The translations under genes were made by a program, and so were the position numbers. Positions 1-7,706 of a stretch of DNA of 64,000 bases are shown here, piece by piece. This stretch comes from Paraburkholderia eburnea (GTDB taxonomy: Bacteria; Pseudomonadota; Gammaproteobacteria; Burkholderiales; Burkholderiaceae): assembly GCF_002917095.1 (NCBI RefSeq), contig NZ_PQGA01000012.1, positions 1 through 64,000 on the forward strand. The letters run 5' to 3'. Position 1 is the first letter of the stretch. Each line of letters starts with the position of its first letter. The notes below the pieces were generated by a model, which saw only the letters and a program-made list of their open reading frames with translations, made no database searches and was not told the origin of the DNA.

Positions 1-76
1 TTTCGACCTGCTCGACGACCGACAGCTTAAAAGCCAGGCTGTAGTCCCGTTGCGTCCGCTTGATCCCTTGCTCCAC
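1..76 (-). CDS. IS3-family transposase OrfA, N-terminal fragment
   Basis: A GTG start at 76 is preceded on the minus strand by a good ribosome binding site (GAGGAGG, 6 bases upstream). The visible 25 residues begin MEQGIKRTQRDYSLAFKL, which resembles the basic N-terminus of OrfA helix-turn-helix proteins of IS3-type elements; these bind the IS ends and are normally fused to OrfB integrase by frameshifting. The gene runs off the left edge, so it cannot be judged intact or broken. It is the only transposase seen in the window. Confidence 0.6.
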   Translation of the reverse strand, partial: MEQGIKRTQRDYSLAFKLSVVEQVE

Positions 77-129
77 CTGACACCTCCTCGATTCGTCGGA
101 AAAGTGTCAACCTAGTTCAGGACGGGTCA
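1..129 (-). mobile_element. Left end of an IS3-like insertion sequence (truncated by window edge)
   Basis: The segment holds the start of a minus-strand transposase gene and, outside it, a terminal sequence that reads TGACCCGTCCTGAA inward on the minus strand from about position 129, beginning with the TG dinucleotide usual for IS3-family ends. The chromosomal terminator of the neighbouring gene starts 6 bases beyond. The other end and the target duplication are outside the window, so family and exact boundary are inferred. Confidence 0.6.
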
Positions 130-135
130 GCGGAT

Positions 136-175
136 AAAAAATGGCCGCTGCGTTTTGCGCAGCGGCCATTTTATT
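136..175 (-). terminator. Bidirectional rho-independent terminator after the RsmI-like gene
   Basis: A perfect 12-bp stem (141-152 with 158-169, loop TTTTG) is followed by T-rich sequence on the plus strand and by five Ts on the minus strand (136-140). It lies 18 bases past the minus-strand stop codon at 193 and insulates the gene from the insertion sequence. Confidence 0.85.
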
Positions 176-192
176 TTGGCGACAACGGTTGC

Positions 193-915
193 TTAGATCG
201 CGAGCAGCAGGAAGATCGCGGGCCGTTTTTGCAGGTCCGGCCCCGGCTTCTTCTTCCAGTCGGACACGGCGCGGCTCAGGATCGTCTCGGTCGGCAGCGT
301 GAGGTCGGCGGCCACGCACACGAGCGTCGAAGGCGCGCAGGTGGAGAGCAGCGTATCGAGCATCGATTTGTTGCGGTACGGCGTCTCGATGAAGATTTGC
401 GTCTGCTTTGCCTTGCGCGAGGTCTGTTCGAGTTCGCGCAGCTTTTTCGTGCGCTCGTTCGCGTCGACGGGCAGGTAGCCGTGGAACGCGAAGCTCTGGC
501 CGTTCAGGCCCGAGGCCATGAGTGCGAGCAGGATCGAGCTGGGCCCGACCAGCGGCACGACCTTGATGCCGCGCTCGTGCGCGCGGCGCACCAGCAGCGC
601 GCCGGGATCGGCCACGGCGGGCACGCCGGCTTCCGAAACCAGCCCCGTGTCGATGCCGGCCAGCAGCGGCGCGAGCAGCTTGTCGATCGCGCCGGCGGGC
701 GTATTGACGTTCAGCTCGCTGATCTGGATTTCCTGGATCGGCCGCGTGGTGCCGACGCGCTTGAGGAACGCGCGCGTGGTCTTGGCGTTCTCGCCGATAT
801 AGCTCGCAAGCGTCCCCGCGCGTTCGCGCACCGGCGTGGGCAGCACATAGGCGAGCGCGGCTTCGTCGCCGTCGCCCAGCGTGTTCGGGATCAGGTAGAG
901 GGTGCCCGTGCTCAC
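193..915 (-). CDS. SAM-dependent methyltransferase of the RsmI/tetrapyrrole-methylase fold
   Basis: The 240-residue product belongs to the family of SAM-dependent methylases that includes RsmI, the enzyme that 2'-O-methylates C1402 of 16S rRNA. It opens with GTLYLIPNTLGDGD in place of the usual RsmI start, keeps the TGLVSEAGVPAVADPGA motif (about residues 89-105), and has VGPSSILLALMASG near residues 123-136, typical of the fold. It is more divergent than canonical RsmI, which Burkholderiaceae usually encode elsewhere, so the substrate is uncertain. The GTG start (915) overlaps the TGA of the maf gene upstream (GTGA), which implies translational coupling. A strong terminator follows. Confidence 0.75.
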   Translation of the reverse strand: MSTGTLYLIPNTLGDGDEAALAYVLPTPVRERAGTLASYIGENAKTTRAFLKRVGTTRPIQEIQISELNVNTPAGAIDKLLAPLLAGIDTGLVSEAGVPAVADPGALLVRRAHERGIKVVPLVGPSSILLALMASGLNGQSFAFHGYLPVDANERTKKLRELEQTSRKAKQTQIFIETPYRNKSMLDTLLSTCAPSTLVCVAADLTLPTETILSRAVSDWKKKPGPDLQKRPAIFLLLAI

Positions 916-1550
916 GATTGCGCCTCCAGCAGCGGATAGCCCGCGGCCAGCAACATGCGCGTGAGCGCGATGAGCGGCAGGCCGATCAGGGCGGTGGGAT
1001 CGTCGGATTCGATGGCTTCGAGCAGCGCGATGCCGAGACCTTCGGATTTGGCGCTGCCTGCGCAGTCGTACGGCTCTTCGGCGCGCAGATAGGCGTCGAG
1101 CGCCGCGTCCGGCAGATCGCGAAAACGCACCTTCGTCACGACATCGACGCTATCCGTTTGGCCAGTCGACGTGTCGAGCAGGCTCAGGGCACTATGGAAC
1201 AACACTTCGCGGCCGCGCATCGATTGAAGCTGTTCGAGCGCGCGCTCGTGCGTGCCCGGTTTGCCGATCTGGCGGCCGTCGAAGGTGGCGACCTGGTCGG
1301 AGCCGATCACGAGCGTGCGGGCCGCACCGGCGGGCAGGGCGGCGGCGACTGCGCGGGCCTTTTCCCCGGCGAGGCGCAGCGCCGTGGCTTCGGGCGTTTC
1401 GCCCGCGCGCGGCGTTTCGTCGATGGCGGGCACGGCGGTGCTGAATGGAATGCGCAGGCGTTCGAGCAGCTCGCGGCGGTAGCGCGAGCTGGACGCGAGG
1501 ATCAGCGCGGGGCGACCCTGGGTTTGTGCGGACGGGGAATCTGGCAGCAT
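912..1550 (-). CDS. maf: Maf-like nucleotide pyrophosphatase (YceF type, 7-methyl-GTP specific)
   Basis: The 212-residue cytosolic protein matches the Maf/HAM1 house-cleaning family, which hydrolyses non-canonical or modified nucleotides; the YceF branch prefers 7-methyl-GTP. Visible motifs are ILASSSRYRRELL near residues 17-29, IDETPRAGETPEATALRLAGEKA, and VIGSDQVATFDGRQIGKPG with the catalytic Asp. The tail YDCAGSAKSEGLGIALLEAIESDD is typical of YceF-type members. The gene is divergent from yceD-rpmF, a pairing common in beta- and gamma-proteobacteria, and is followed by a methylase gene that it overlaps by a few bases. The choice of YceF over YhdE subtype rests on context and tail sequence. 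Confidence 0.85.
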   Translation of the reverse strand: MLPDSPSAQTQGRPALILASSSRYRRELLERLRIPFSTAVPAIDETPRAGETPEATALRLAGEKARAVAAALPAGAARTLVIGSDQVATFDGRQIGKPGTHERALEQLQSMRGREVLFHSALSLLDTSTGQTDSVDVVTKVRFRDLPDAALDAYLRAEEPYDCAGSAKSEGLGIALLEAIESDDPTALIGLPLIALTRMLLAAGYPLLEAQS

Positions 1551-1989
1551 GATCGGAAATTAAGCGGAATCTGGGCGGGAACACTTGAGCGGCGGTGGCC
1601 GGCAAGGCTGTATCAAAGCGCTAGAAACAGGGGCGGATTTCGCCGCGTGCTGTCAAAAAGCGCTCGCCTCATGGCCGGCCGCATGACGGCTTGCGGGCAG
1701 AAGCTTAAGTGTTTGACTCACAAAGATAAAGGCGATATGATTTTGGGCTTTTCATCGGTACGTTCACCTCTTGCGTCTGTCAACGCAGATCAAGGGCGGG
1801 TACGCAAAGGCGCAGCGCTACGGAAACCCGGCGCGCGCAAAGTGTACGCGTATAGCGAAGTACAGCGAGCAAGTGCGCGACGTAGCCGATGCAGTGGGGA
1901 TCAAGCGGAATCAAGCAGCAGGATCAGGCCGTTCACATCAACCGGCCTGCATCGCTTGCAGGTCACATGTCTGAAGCAGGAGAGCGCAC
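1551..1989. other. Intergenic region between maf and yceD
   Basis: This 439-base divergent gap holds the strong promoter at 1713-1741 and, after it, a leader of about 240 bases before yceD. The leader has a small G+C stem (GGCCG/CGGCC near 1930-1950) and several ATCAAGC repeats near 1898-1915. An open frame at 1771-1974 has no ribosome binding site and no recognisable motif, so I do not call it a gene. Confidence 0.5.
1713..1741 (+). promoter_or_regulatory. Strong sigma70 promoter for yceD-rpmF
   Basis: TTGACT (1713-1718), a 17-base spacer and TATGAT (1736-1741) match consensus at 5 of 6 positions in each hexamer. Transcription would start near 1748, giving a long 5' leader before yceD at 1990. 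Confidence 0.75.
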
Positions 1990-2607
1990 ATGACCGAACA
2001 GCTCAACCCACGCGATATCGATATTTTTGAATTCGCGCGCAGCGCCCGCGATGCCGCCGGCATGGTCCGGATCGCACAGTTGCCGCGCATATTGAATGAA
2101 GTTCCGGCCGACGCGCCCGATCGCGACACCGCGTTCACCTGGCAGGCCGAGGGCTTCACGCAGCCGGAATTGCAGGATGACGGCACCCATGCTCCGCAGC
2201 CGTATCTGCGGCTCGTGATCCACGGCGGCGCCTGGCTCGCGTGTCAGCGGTGCCTCGCTCCCTATGAGCAGGCCTTCAATGCCGATGCGGTCTTCCGTAT
2301 CGTCCAGACGGAAGAAGAGGCGGATGAGTTTCCGCTCGACGACGATGAAGTCGAAGTGATCGTAGGCTCGCGCCATTTCGATCTCGTCGACTTGATCGAA
2401 GAGGAGTTGTTGCTCGCCTTGCCGCTCGTGCCGAAGCACGAAGTCTGTCCGGAAATTCACGAAAGCCTCGCCTCGGGTCCCGATGGCGCGGAAGGCGTGG
2501 ATTCCGTGGACGACGTGCCGGAGCAGGAGATCGAGACGGAAGAGCGCATCAACCCTTTTGCGGCGCTCGAATCGCTCAAAAAGGACGGTCCCGGCAGCAA
2601 GCACTGA
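1990..2607 (+). CDS. yceD: YceD/DUF177 family protein (23S rRNA accumulation)
   Basis: The 205-residue protein is a DUF177/YceD family member; the E. coli homologue is needed for normal 23S rRNA accumulation, and plant relatives act in ribosome assembly. It has the conserved core LRLVIHGGAWLACQRCL near residues 75-90, whose Cys pair with a later HEVC forms a possible metal-binding site, followed by an acidic stretch (EEEADEFPLDDDEVEV). An AGGAGAG ribosome binding site precedes the ATG. rpmF follows 142 bases later, the nearly invariant partner of this gene across bacteria. Confidence 0.9.
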   Translation: MTEQLNPRDIDIFEFARSARDAAGMVRIAQLPRILNEVPADAPDRDTAFTWQAEGFTQPELQDDGTHAPQPYLRLVIHGGAWLACQRCLAPYEQAFNADAVFRIVQTEEEADEFPLDDDEVEVIVGSRHFDLVDLIEEELLLALPLVPKHEVCPEIHESLASGPDGAEGVDSVDDVPEQEIETEERINPFAALESLKKDGPGSKH

Positions 2608-2749
2608 GCGTCAGTCATCTGACGTATCGGGCGGCCGCAGGGGCAGCAGTATCAGATACGTGGGCCTGAGCCCGGAGTCCGGCCATCCCCCAGGGTGGCG
2701 GCGGCCGGATCGGGCTGTGTTAGAATTCGGAAAATTTTCAGGAGTTATC

Positions 2750-2929
2750 ATGGCAGTTCAACAAAACAAGAAGTCGCCGTCGAAGCGCGGCATGCACCGC
2801 TCGCACGATTTCCTCACGGGCGCGCCGCTGGCTGTCGAGCCGAGCACGGGTGAAGTGCATCTGCGTCACCACATCAGCCCGAACGGCTACTACCGCGGCA
2901 AGAAAGTCGTCAAGACCAAGAACGACTAA
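2750..2929 (+). CDS. rpmF: 50S ribosomal protein L32
   Basis: This 59-residue protein starts MAVQQNKKSPSKRGMHRSHD and ends YYRGKKVVKTKND, the conserved ends of bacterial L32, a structural protein of the large ribosomal subunit near the peptidyl-transferase exit region. It has no cysteine, so it is the zinc-free form. AGGAG at 2740-2744 is an ideal ribosome binding site 5 bases before the ATG. It sits between yceD and plsX, as in E. coli, and is followed by a hairpin with a T-run that may separate it from the lipid genes. Confidence 0.97.
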   Translation: MAVQQNKKSPSKRGMHRSHDFLTGAPLAVEPSTGEVHLRHHISPNGYYRGKKVVKTKND

Positions 2930-3029
2930 TCGTTCCAGCGTGCGGCGCAGCGGCCCCGGGTGCTCCTCGGGGTTATCTGGTCACGCCGCACATGGCGATT
3001 CCGTTCGCTTGACCATTGTTCGGCTCGGC

Positions 3030-3062
3030 AAAAAAGGCGGCATTCAACTGCCGCTTTTTTGT
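3030..3062 (+). terminator. Terminator or attenuator between rpmF and plsX
   Basis: Stem GCGGCA/TGCCGC (3037-3042 with 3049-3054) with a 6-base loop is preceded by A5 and followed by T6. It ends 22 bases before the plsX start. In many bacteria some rpmF transcripts continue into plsX, so partial read-through is plausible. Confidence 0.7.
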
Positions 3063-3083
3063 GCCTGAAATTCGTCGCATTCC

Positions 3084-4250
3084 ATGACTGTTACGCTCAC
3101 GATAGATTGCATGGGAGGCGACCACGGCCCGTCGGTGACGGTGCCCGCCGCAGTCCATTTCGTCCGCTCCCACCCCGACGCGCATCTGCAACTCGTGGGC
3201 ATCGAGACGGCGATCCGCGCCCAGCTCAAGAAGCTCAAGGCGCAGGACCTCCCCGCACTTTCCGTCGTTCCCGCCACCGAGGTCGTCGAAATGGACGATC
3301 CGGTCGAAGTCGCCCTTCGCAAGAAGAAAGACTCGTCCATGCGCGTCGCGCTCAATCGCGTGAAAGAGGGCGAGGCGCAGGCTTGCGTGTCGGCTGGCAA
3401 CACCGGCGCGCTGATGGCCGTGTCGCGCTACGTCCTGAAGACGCTGCCCGGCATCGAACGCCCGGCCATCGCCTTTGCGCTGCCCAATCCGCGCGGCTAC
3501 ACGACGATGCTCGACCTTGGCGCGAACGTCGATTGCGAACCGCAGCATCTGCTGCAGTTCGCCGAGATGGGCCATGCGCTCGTCGCCGCGCTCGAAGGCA
3601 AGGATCGTCCGACCATCGGGCTCCTGAATATCGGCGAAGAAGTCATCAAGGGCAACGAAACCATCAAGCGCGCCGGCGAACTGCTGCGCGCGAGCACGCT
3701 GAACTTCCGCGGCAACGTCGAAGGCAACGACATCTATAAGGGTAGTGTCGACGTGATCGTGTGTGACGGCTTCGTCGGCAATGTCGCGCTCAAGACGTCG
3801 GAGGGCCTCGCACAGATGCTCAACGACATGATCAAGGAAGAATTCGGCCGCTCGTGGTTCACGAAGCTGATGGCGATCGCCGCCTTGCCCGTGCTGATGC
3901 GCTTCAAGAAGCGCGTCGATCACCGCCAGTACAACGGCGCGGCGCTGCTCGGCCTGAAAAGCCTCGTCATCAAGAGCCACGGCTCCGCTGACGCCTACGC
4001 GTTTGAGTGTGCGATCAATCGCGGGTATGATGCCGTCAAAAATGGCGTGCTGGAGCGTCTCACCCGCGCCATGGAAGACAACGCCGGTTCAATCGAGCCG
4101 GCGGCCGGCAGCCAGAGCGCTGCCGTGTCGACTCCCGACAGCCCGGCCGCGAGCGCAACCGCGAGTGCACCAGGTCAGGCGGCAGACGCCGCCCAACCCG
4201 TCCCGCCCGCCGCGACACCCACCTCGAAGGCATCATCCTCGAAGGCATAA
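3084..4250 (+). CDS. plsX: Phosphate acyltransferase PlsX
   Basis: PlsX converts acyl-ACP and phosphate to acyl-phosphate, the acyl donor for PlsY in the first step of phospholipid synthesis; it is a peripheral membrane enzyme. The N-terminus has the signature TIDCMGGDHGPSVTVPAA and the core has SAGNTGALMAVSRYVLKTLPG near residues 103-123. The protein is 388 residues, about 40 more than usual; the extra part is a C-terminal Ala/Pro/Ser-rich tail after residue 345, probably disordered. No good ribosome binding site precedes the ATG. The stop TAA shares its last base with the fabH ATG (TAATG), so the two are translationally coupled. Confidence 0.95.
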   Translation: MTVTLTIDCMGGDHGPSVTVPAAVHFVRSHPDAHLQLVGIETAIRAQLKKLKAQDLPALSVVPATEVVEMDDPVEVALRKKKDSSMRVALNRVKEGEAQACVSAGNTGALMAVSRYVLKTLPGIERPAIAFALPNPRGYTTMLDLGANVDCEPQHLLQFAEMGHALVAALEGKDRPTIGLLNIGEEVIKGNETIKRAGELLRASTLNFRGNVEGNDIYKGSVDVIVCDGFVGNVALKTSEGLAQMLNDMIKEEFGRSWFTKLMAIAALPVLMRFKKRVDHRQYNGAALLGLKSLVIKSHGSADAYAFECAINRGYDAVKNGVLERLTRAMEDNAGSIEPAAGSQSAAVSTPDSPAASATASAPGQAADAAQPVPPAATPTSKASSSKA

Positions 4251-5239
4251 TGGCTCAACCGACTCTCTATTCGCGCGTGCTCGGCACGGGCAGCTTCCTT
4301 CCGCCTGAGCGCGTCACCAACCAGGATCTGGCCGAGCGCCTCGCCGCCCAGGGCGTCGAGACGAGCGACGAGTGGATCGTCGCCCGCACGGGCATCCATG
4401 CGCGTCACTTCGCGGCGCCGGACGTCACCACGAGCGATCTCGCGCTTGCCGCGTCGCAGCGTGCCATCGCCGCCGCCGACGTCGATCCGCAGGCCATCGA
4501 CCTCATCATCGTCGCCACCTCGACGCCCGATTTCGTGTTTCCGAGCACCGCCTGCCTGCTGCAGAACAAGCTCGGCATCCGCAATCACGGCGCGGCGTTC
4601 GACGTGCAGGCCGTGTGCTCGGGCTTCGCGTACGCCGTTTCGGTGGCCGACAGCCTGATCCGCAGCGGCCAGCACCGCACGGCGCTGGTGGTGGGCGCGG
4701 AAACCTTCTCGCGCATTCTCGATTTCAAGGACCGCACGACCTGCGTGCTGTTCGGCGACGGCGCGGGCGCCATCGTGATGCAGGCTTCGGAGCAGCCGGG
4801 CGTGCTCGCGAGCGCGCTGCACGCGGACGGCAGCTACGCGCACATCCTGTGCACGCCGGGCCACGTGAACGGCGGTGTGATCGCGGGCAACGCGTTCCTG
4901 TACATGGACGGCCCGGCGGTGTTCAAGCTCGCCGTCAACGTGCTGGAGAAGGTCGCGCACGAGGCGCTCGACAAGGCGCAGCTCACGGCCGACCAGATCG
5001 ACTGGCTGATTCCGCACCAGGCCAACATCCGCATCATGCAGGGCACCTGCCGCAAGCTCGGCCTGCCCGCCGAGCGCATGGTGGTCACGGTGGGCGAGCA
5101 CGGCAATACCTCGGCGGCATCGATTCCGCTCGCCCTGGACGTCGCCGTGCGCGACGGCCGCATCAAGCGCGGCCAGAACGTGCTGATCGAAGGCGTGGGC
5201 GGTGGTTTCACCTGGGGTGCTTCCATCATCCGCTACTGA
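4250..5239 (+). CDS. fabH: Beta-ketoacyl-ACP synthase III
   Basis: FabH starts fatty-acid synthesis by condensing acetyl-CoA with malonyl-ACP. The 329-residue protein has the catalytic triad of the family: Cys123 in AVCSGFAYA, His256 in PHQANIRIM and Asn286 in EHGNTSAAS, with the glycine-rich C-terminus VGGGFTWGASIIRY. Length and motifs match E. coli FabH (317 residues). It begins within the plsX stop codon and is followed 136 bases later by fabD. The block plsX-fabHDG-acpP-fabF is the standard fatty-acid locus. Confidence 0.96.
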   Translation: MAQPTLYSRVLGTGSFLPPERVTNQDLAERLAAQGVETSDEWIVARTGIHARHFAAPDVTTSDLALAASQRAIAAADVDPQAIDLIIVATSTPDFVFPSTACLLQNKLGIRNHGAAFDVQAVCSGFAYAVSVADSLIRSGQHRTALVVGAETFSRILDFKDRTTCVLFGDGAGAIVMQASEQPGVLASALHADGSYAHILCTPGHVNGGVIAGNAFLYMDGPAVFKLAVNVLEKVAHEALDKAQLTADQIDWLIPHQANIRIMQGTCRKLGLPAERMVVTVGEHGNTSAASIPLALDVAVRDGRIKRGQNVLIEGVGGGFTWGASIIRY

Positions 5240-5374
5240 TTTCCGAGCGGGCTTTCGCGCTCCCGCCTCGCCGGCCGCTCGCACTTGCCTCGATGGCAAG
5301 TTGGCGCGCAATCGGCCCGCGGCGGTTCATTCGAGCGCATCGCCCATCCGTTTTGACCGAATTTTGAGGAAGCC

Positions 5375-6313
5375 ATGAAATTCGCATTCGTTTTTCCGGG
5401 CCAGGGCTCGCAGGCCGTCGGCATGCTCGACGCCTTCGCCGACAACGCCATCGTGCGCGAGACGCTGCAGGAAGCGTCCGACGCGCTGGGCCAGGACATC
5501 GGCAAGCTGATCGCCGAAGGTCCGGCGGAAGAGCTCAATCTCACCACCAACACGCAGCCGGTCATGCTGACCGCCGCTTACGCCGTCTATCGCGCGTGGC
5601 AGCAGGCAGGCGGCCCGGCTCCGGCGATCGTCGCGGGCCATAGCCTCGGCGAATACACGGCGCTCGTCGCCGCAGGCGTGCTCGCGTTCCGCGACGCCGT
5701 GCCGCTCGTGCGTTTTCGCGCCCAGGCGATGCAGAACGCCGTGCCGGTCGGCGAGGGCGGCATGGCCGCCGTGCTCGGTCTCGACGACGACACCGTGCGC
5801 GCGGTCTGCGCCGAAGCGGCCGCTCAGAGCGGCGGCGTGGTCGAAGCCGTCAATTTCAACGCCCCGGCGCAGGTCGTGATCGCAGGCCACAAGGCCGCGG
5901 TCGAGAAGGCCTGCGAAGTCGCCAAGGCGAAGGGCGCCAAGCGCGCGCTGTCGCTGCCGGTCTCGGCGCCGTTCCACTCGTCGCTGCTCAAGCCCGCATC
6001 GGACCAGCTGCGCGAGTACCTCGCGAGCGTCACGCTGAACGCGCCGGTCATCCCGGTCGTCAACAACGTGGACGTGGCCTTCGAAACCGATCCCGCGAAG
6101 ATCCGCGATGCGCTCGTGCGTCAGGCCGCCGGTCCGGTGCGCTGGGTCGAATGCGTGAAGGCGATCGCGGCTCAGGGCGCGACGCACGTGGTCGAATGCG
6201 GTCCGGGCAAGGTCCTCGCGGGCCTGACGAAGCGCATCGACGGCAATCTGGTCGGCGCCTCGGTGCTCGATCCGAAGTCGCTCGAAGAGACGCTTGCGCT
6301 CCTCAACGCTTAA
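5375..6313 (+). CDS. fabD: Malonyl-CoA:ACP transacylase
   Basis: FabD loads malonate from CoA onto acyl carrier protein to supply the elongation condensations. The 312-residue protein shows FPGQGSQAVGM at residues 8-18, the nucleophile elbow GHSLGEY with Ser90, and the catalytic His201 in SAPFHSSLL. Its length equals that of E. coli FabD within a few residues. GAGGAA precedes the ATG by a good distance. The 136 bases between fabH and fabD hold no recognisable gene. Confidence 0.96.
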   Translation: MKFAFVFPGQGSQAVGMLDAFADNAIVRETLQEASDALGQDIGKLIAEGPAEELNLTTNTQPVMLTAAYAVYRAWQQAGGPAPAIVAGHSLGEYTALVAAGVLAFRDAVPLVRFRAQAMQNAVPVGEGGMAAVLGLDDDTVRAVCAEAAAQSGGVVEAVNFNAPAQVVIAGHKAAVEKACEVAKAKGAKRALSLPVSAPFHSSLLKPASDQLREYLASVTLNAPVIPVVNNVDVAFETDPAKIRDALVRQAAGPVRWVECVKAIAAQGATHVVECGPGKVLAGLTKRIDGNLVGASVLDPKSLEETLALLNA

Positions 6314-6343
6314 CTCGCGCATAACTCGCAACGGATTCGAACG

Positions 6344-7093
6344 ATGGAAAAGACTCTCGACAATCAAGCCGCGATCGTGACCGGCGCCACGCGCGGCATC
6401 GGCCGTGCAATCGCCCTCGAACTGGCGCGTCAGGGCGCGACGGTGATCGGCACGGCGACCAGCGAAGCGGGCGCGCAGGCCATCACGGCAGCGTTTGAGG
6501 AAGCAGGCGTGAAGGGTCGCGGCGCGGTCCTCAACGTCAATGATGCCGCTGCGGCAGAAGCGCTCATCGACGCAACGGTCAAAGAATTTGGCGCACTCGC
6601 GATCCTCGTCAACAATGCGGGCATCACGCAGGACAACCTGGCGATGCGCATGAAGGACGACGAGTGGGACGCGGTGATCGACACCAACCTGAAGTCGGTG
6701 TTCCGTCTGTCGCGCGCCGTGCTGCGCCCGATGATGAAGGCCAAGGGCGGCCGCATCATCAACATCACGTCGGTGGTCGGCTCGTCGGGCAACCCGGGCC
6801 AGGCCAACTACGCGGCGGCCAAGGCCGGCGTCGCGGGCATGACGCGCGCGCTCGCACGCGAGATCGGCAGCCGCGGCATCACGGTGAACTGCGTGGCGCC
6901 GGGCTTCATCGATACCGACATGACCAAGGATCTGCCCGCCGAGCAGCAAGCCGCGCTCAAGCAGCAGATTCCGCTGGGACGTCTGGGCAGCCCGGAGGAC
7001 ATCGCTCACGCGGTGGCTTTCCTGGCTTCGCCGCAGGCGGGCTATATCACGGGCACGACGCTGCACGTGAACGGCGGCATGTATATGTCTTAA
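6344..7093 (+). CDS. fabG: 3-oxoacyl-ACP reductase
   Basis: FabG is the NADPH-dependent reductase that reduces 3-oxoacyl-ACP in each elongation round. The 249-residue short-chain dehydrogenase has the cofactor motif TGATRGIG (residues 13-20), NNAG (90-93), and the catalytic Asn115, Ser143, Tyr156 and Lys160 (YAAAK). The C-terminus GYITGTTLHVNGGMYMS is characteristic of FabG rather than other SDRs. It follows fabD by 30 bases and is separated from acpP by a 169-base gap that contains a promoter candidate. Confidence 0.95.
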   Translation: MEKTLDNQAAIVTGATRGIGRAIALELARQGATVIGTATSEAGAQAITAAFEEAGVKGRGAVLNVNDAAAAEALIDATVKEFGALAILVNNAGITQDNLAMRMKDDEWDAVIDTNLKSVFRLSRAVLRPMMKAKGGRIINITSVVGSSGNPGQANYAAAKAGVAGMTRALAREIGSRGITVNCVAPGFIDTDMTKDLPAEQQAALKQQIPLGRLGSPEDIAHAVAFLASPQAGYITGTTLHVNGGMYMS

Positions 7094-7188
7094 CCGGATT
7101 CAGGTACTATCCGCGCCTTGAAGCGTCCGGCGAATTCATCCGTGGGACGCGGTCGCGGACAGCCGTTTCCGGAACCGCGCTGCGCTGC

Positions 7189-7216
7189 TTTTCTGCCAGG
7201 TCAAACCTGATAAAAT
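7189..7216 (+). promoter_or_regulatory. Candidate extended -10 promoter for acpP
   Basis: TG-A-TAAAAT (7208-7216) forms an extended -10 element, with a weak -35 (TTTTCT at 7189) 16 bases upstream. A separate strong promoter for the abundant acyl carrier protein is usual. The leader contains the tiny frame ATG-AGC-TAA at 7233-7241. Confidence 0.45.
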
Positions 7217-7262
7217 GCGCGCACTCGCATTCATGAGCTAACTTTTTTCCCTTGGAGGGGTA

Positions 7263-7502
7263 ATGGACAACATCGAACAGCGCGTCAAGAAGATCGTCGC
7301 CGAACAACTGGGCGTCGCCGAAGCTGAAATCAAGACCGAAGCTTCGTTCGTGAACGATCTGGGTGCAGACTCGCTCGACACCGTCGAACTGGTGATGGCC
7401 CTCGAAGACGAATTCGGCATGGAAATCCCGGACGAGGAAGCCGAGAAGATCACGACGGTCCAGCAAGCGATCGACTACGCTCGCGCGAACGTCAAGGCCT
7501 GA
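7263..7502 (+). CDS. acpP: Acyl carrier protein
   Basis: The 79-residue acidic protein carries growing acyl chains on a 4'-phosphopantetheine attached to Ser37 in DLGADSLDTVEL, the invariant ACP motif; AcpS, encoded at 21042-21449, would add this group. GGAGGGG lies just upstream of the ATG, an unusually strong ribosome binding site in keeping with very high expression. A hairpin with a T-rich tail follows, so acpP may have its own short transcript besides the operon message. Confidence 0.98.
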   Translation: MDNIEQRVKKIVAEQLGVAEAEIKTEASFVNDLGADSLDTVELVMALEDEFGMEIPDEEAEKITTVQQAIDYARANVKA

Positions 7503-7630
7503 TACGCCTTCTTCCTGTCGGGGCCGGCGCGCAGTTTGCGCGCGAGTAGTATTGACGGCCCGCGAGGACGCTCGCCCGTGAAACCGCGTACGGCCGCCGC
7601 ACTCGTTGCGGGGCATCTGCCGGTCAACTA

Positions 7631-7681
7631 GCCACAGGGCTCACAGGAGCATTTCCTGTGGCCTCTGTGGCTTTTGTTTTT
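7631..7681 (+). terminator. Terminator between acpP and fabF
   Basis: Nested inverted repeats (GCCACAG 7631-7637 with CTGTGGC 7665-7671, enclosing CACAGGA 7642-7648 with TCCTGTG 7654-7660) are followed by TTTTGTTTTT. Alternative pairing of the three CACAG/CTGTG units is possible. It ends about 26 bases before the fabF start, so partial read-through is likely. Confidence 0.7.
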
Positions 7682-7706
7682 GTCATCTATGGAAAAGGGG
7701 TTACCC

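Noticed and set aside
1771..1974. 67-codon open frame in the yceD leader
   Set aside because: There is no ribosome binding site and the sequence shows no known motif, so I treat it as leader.
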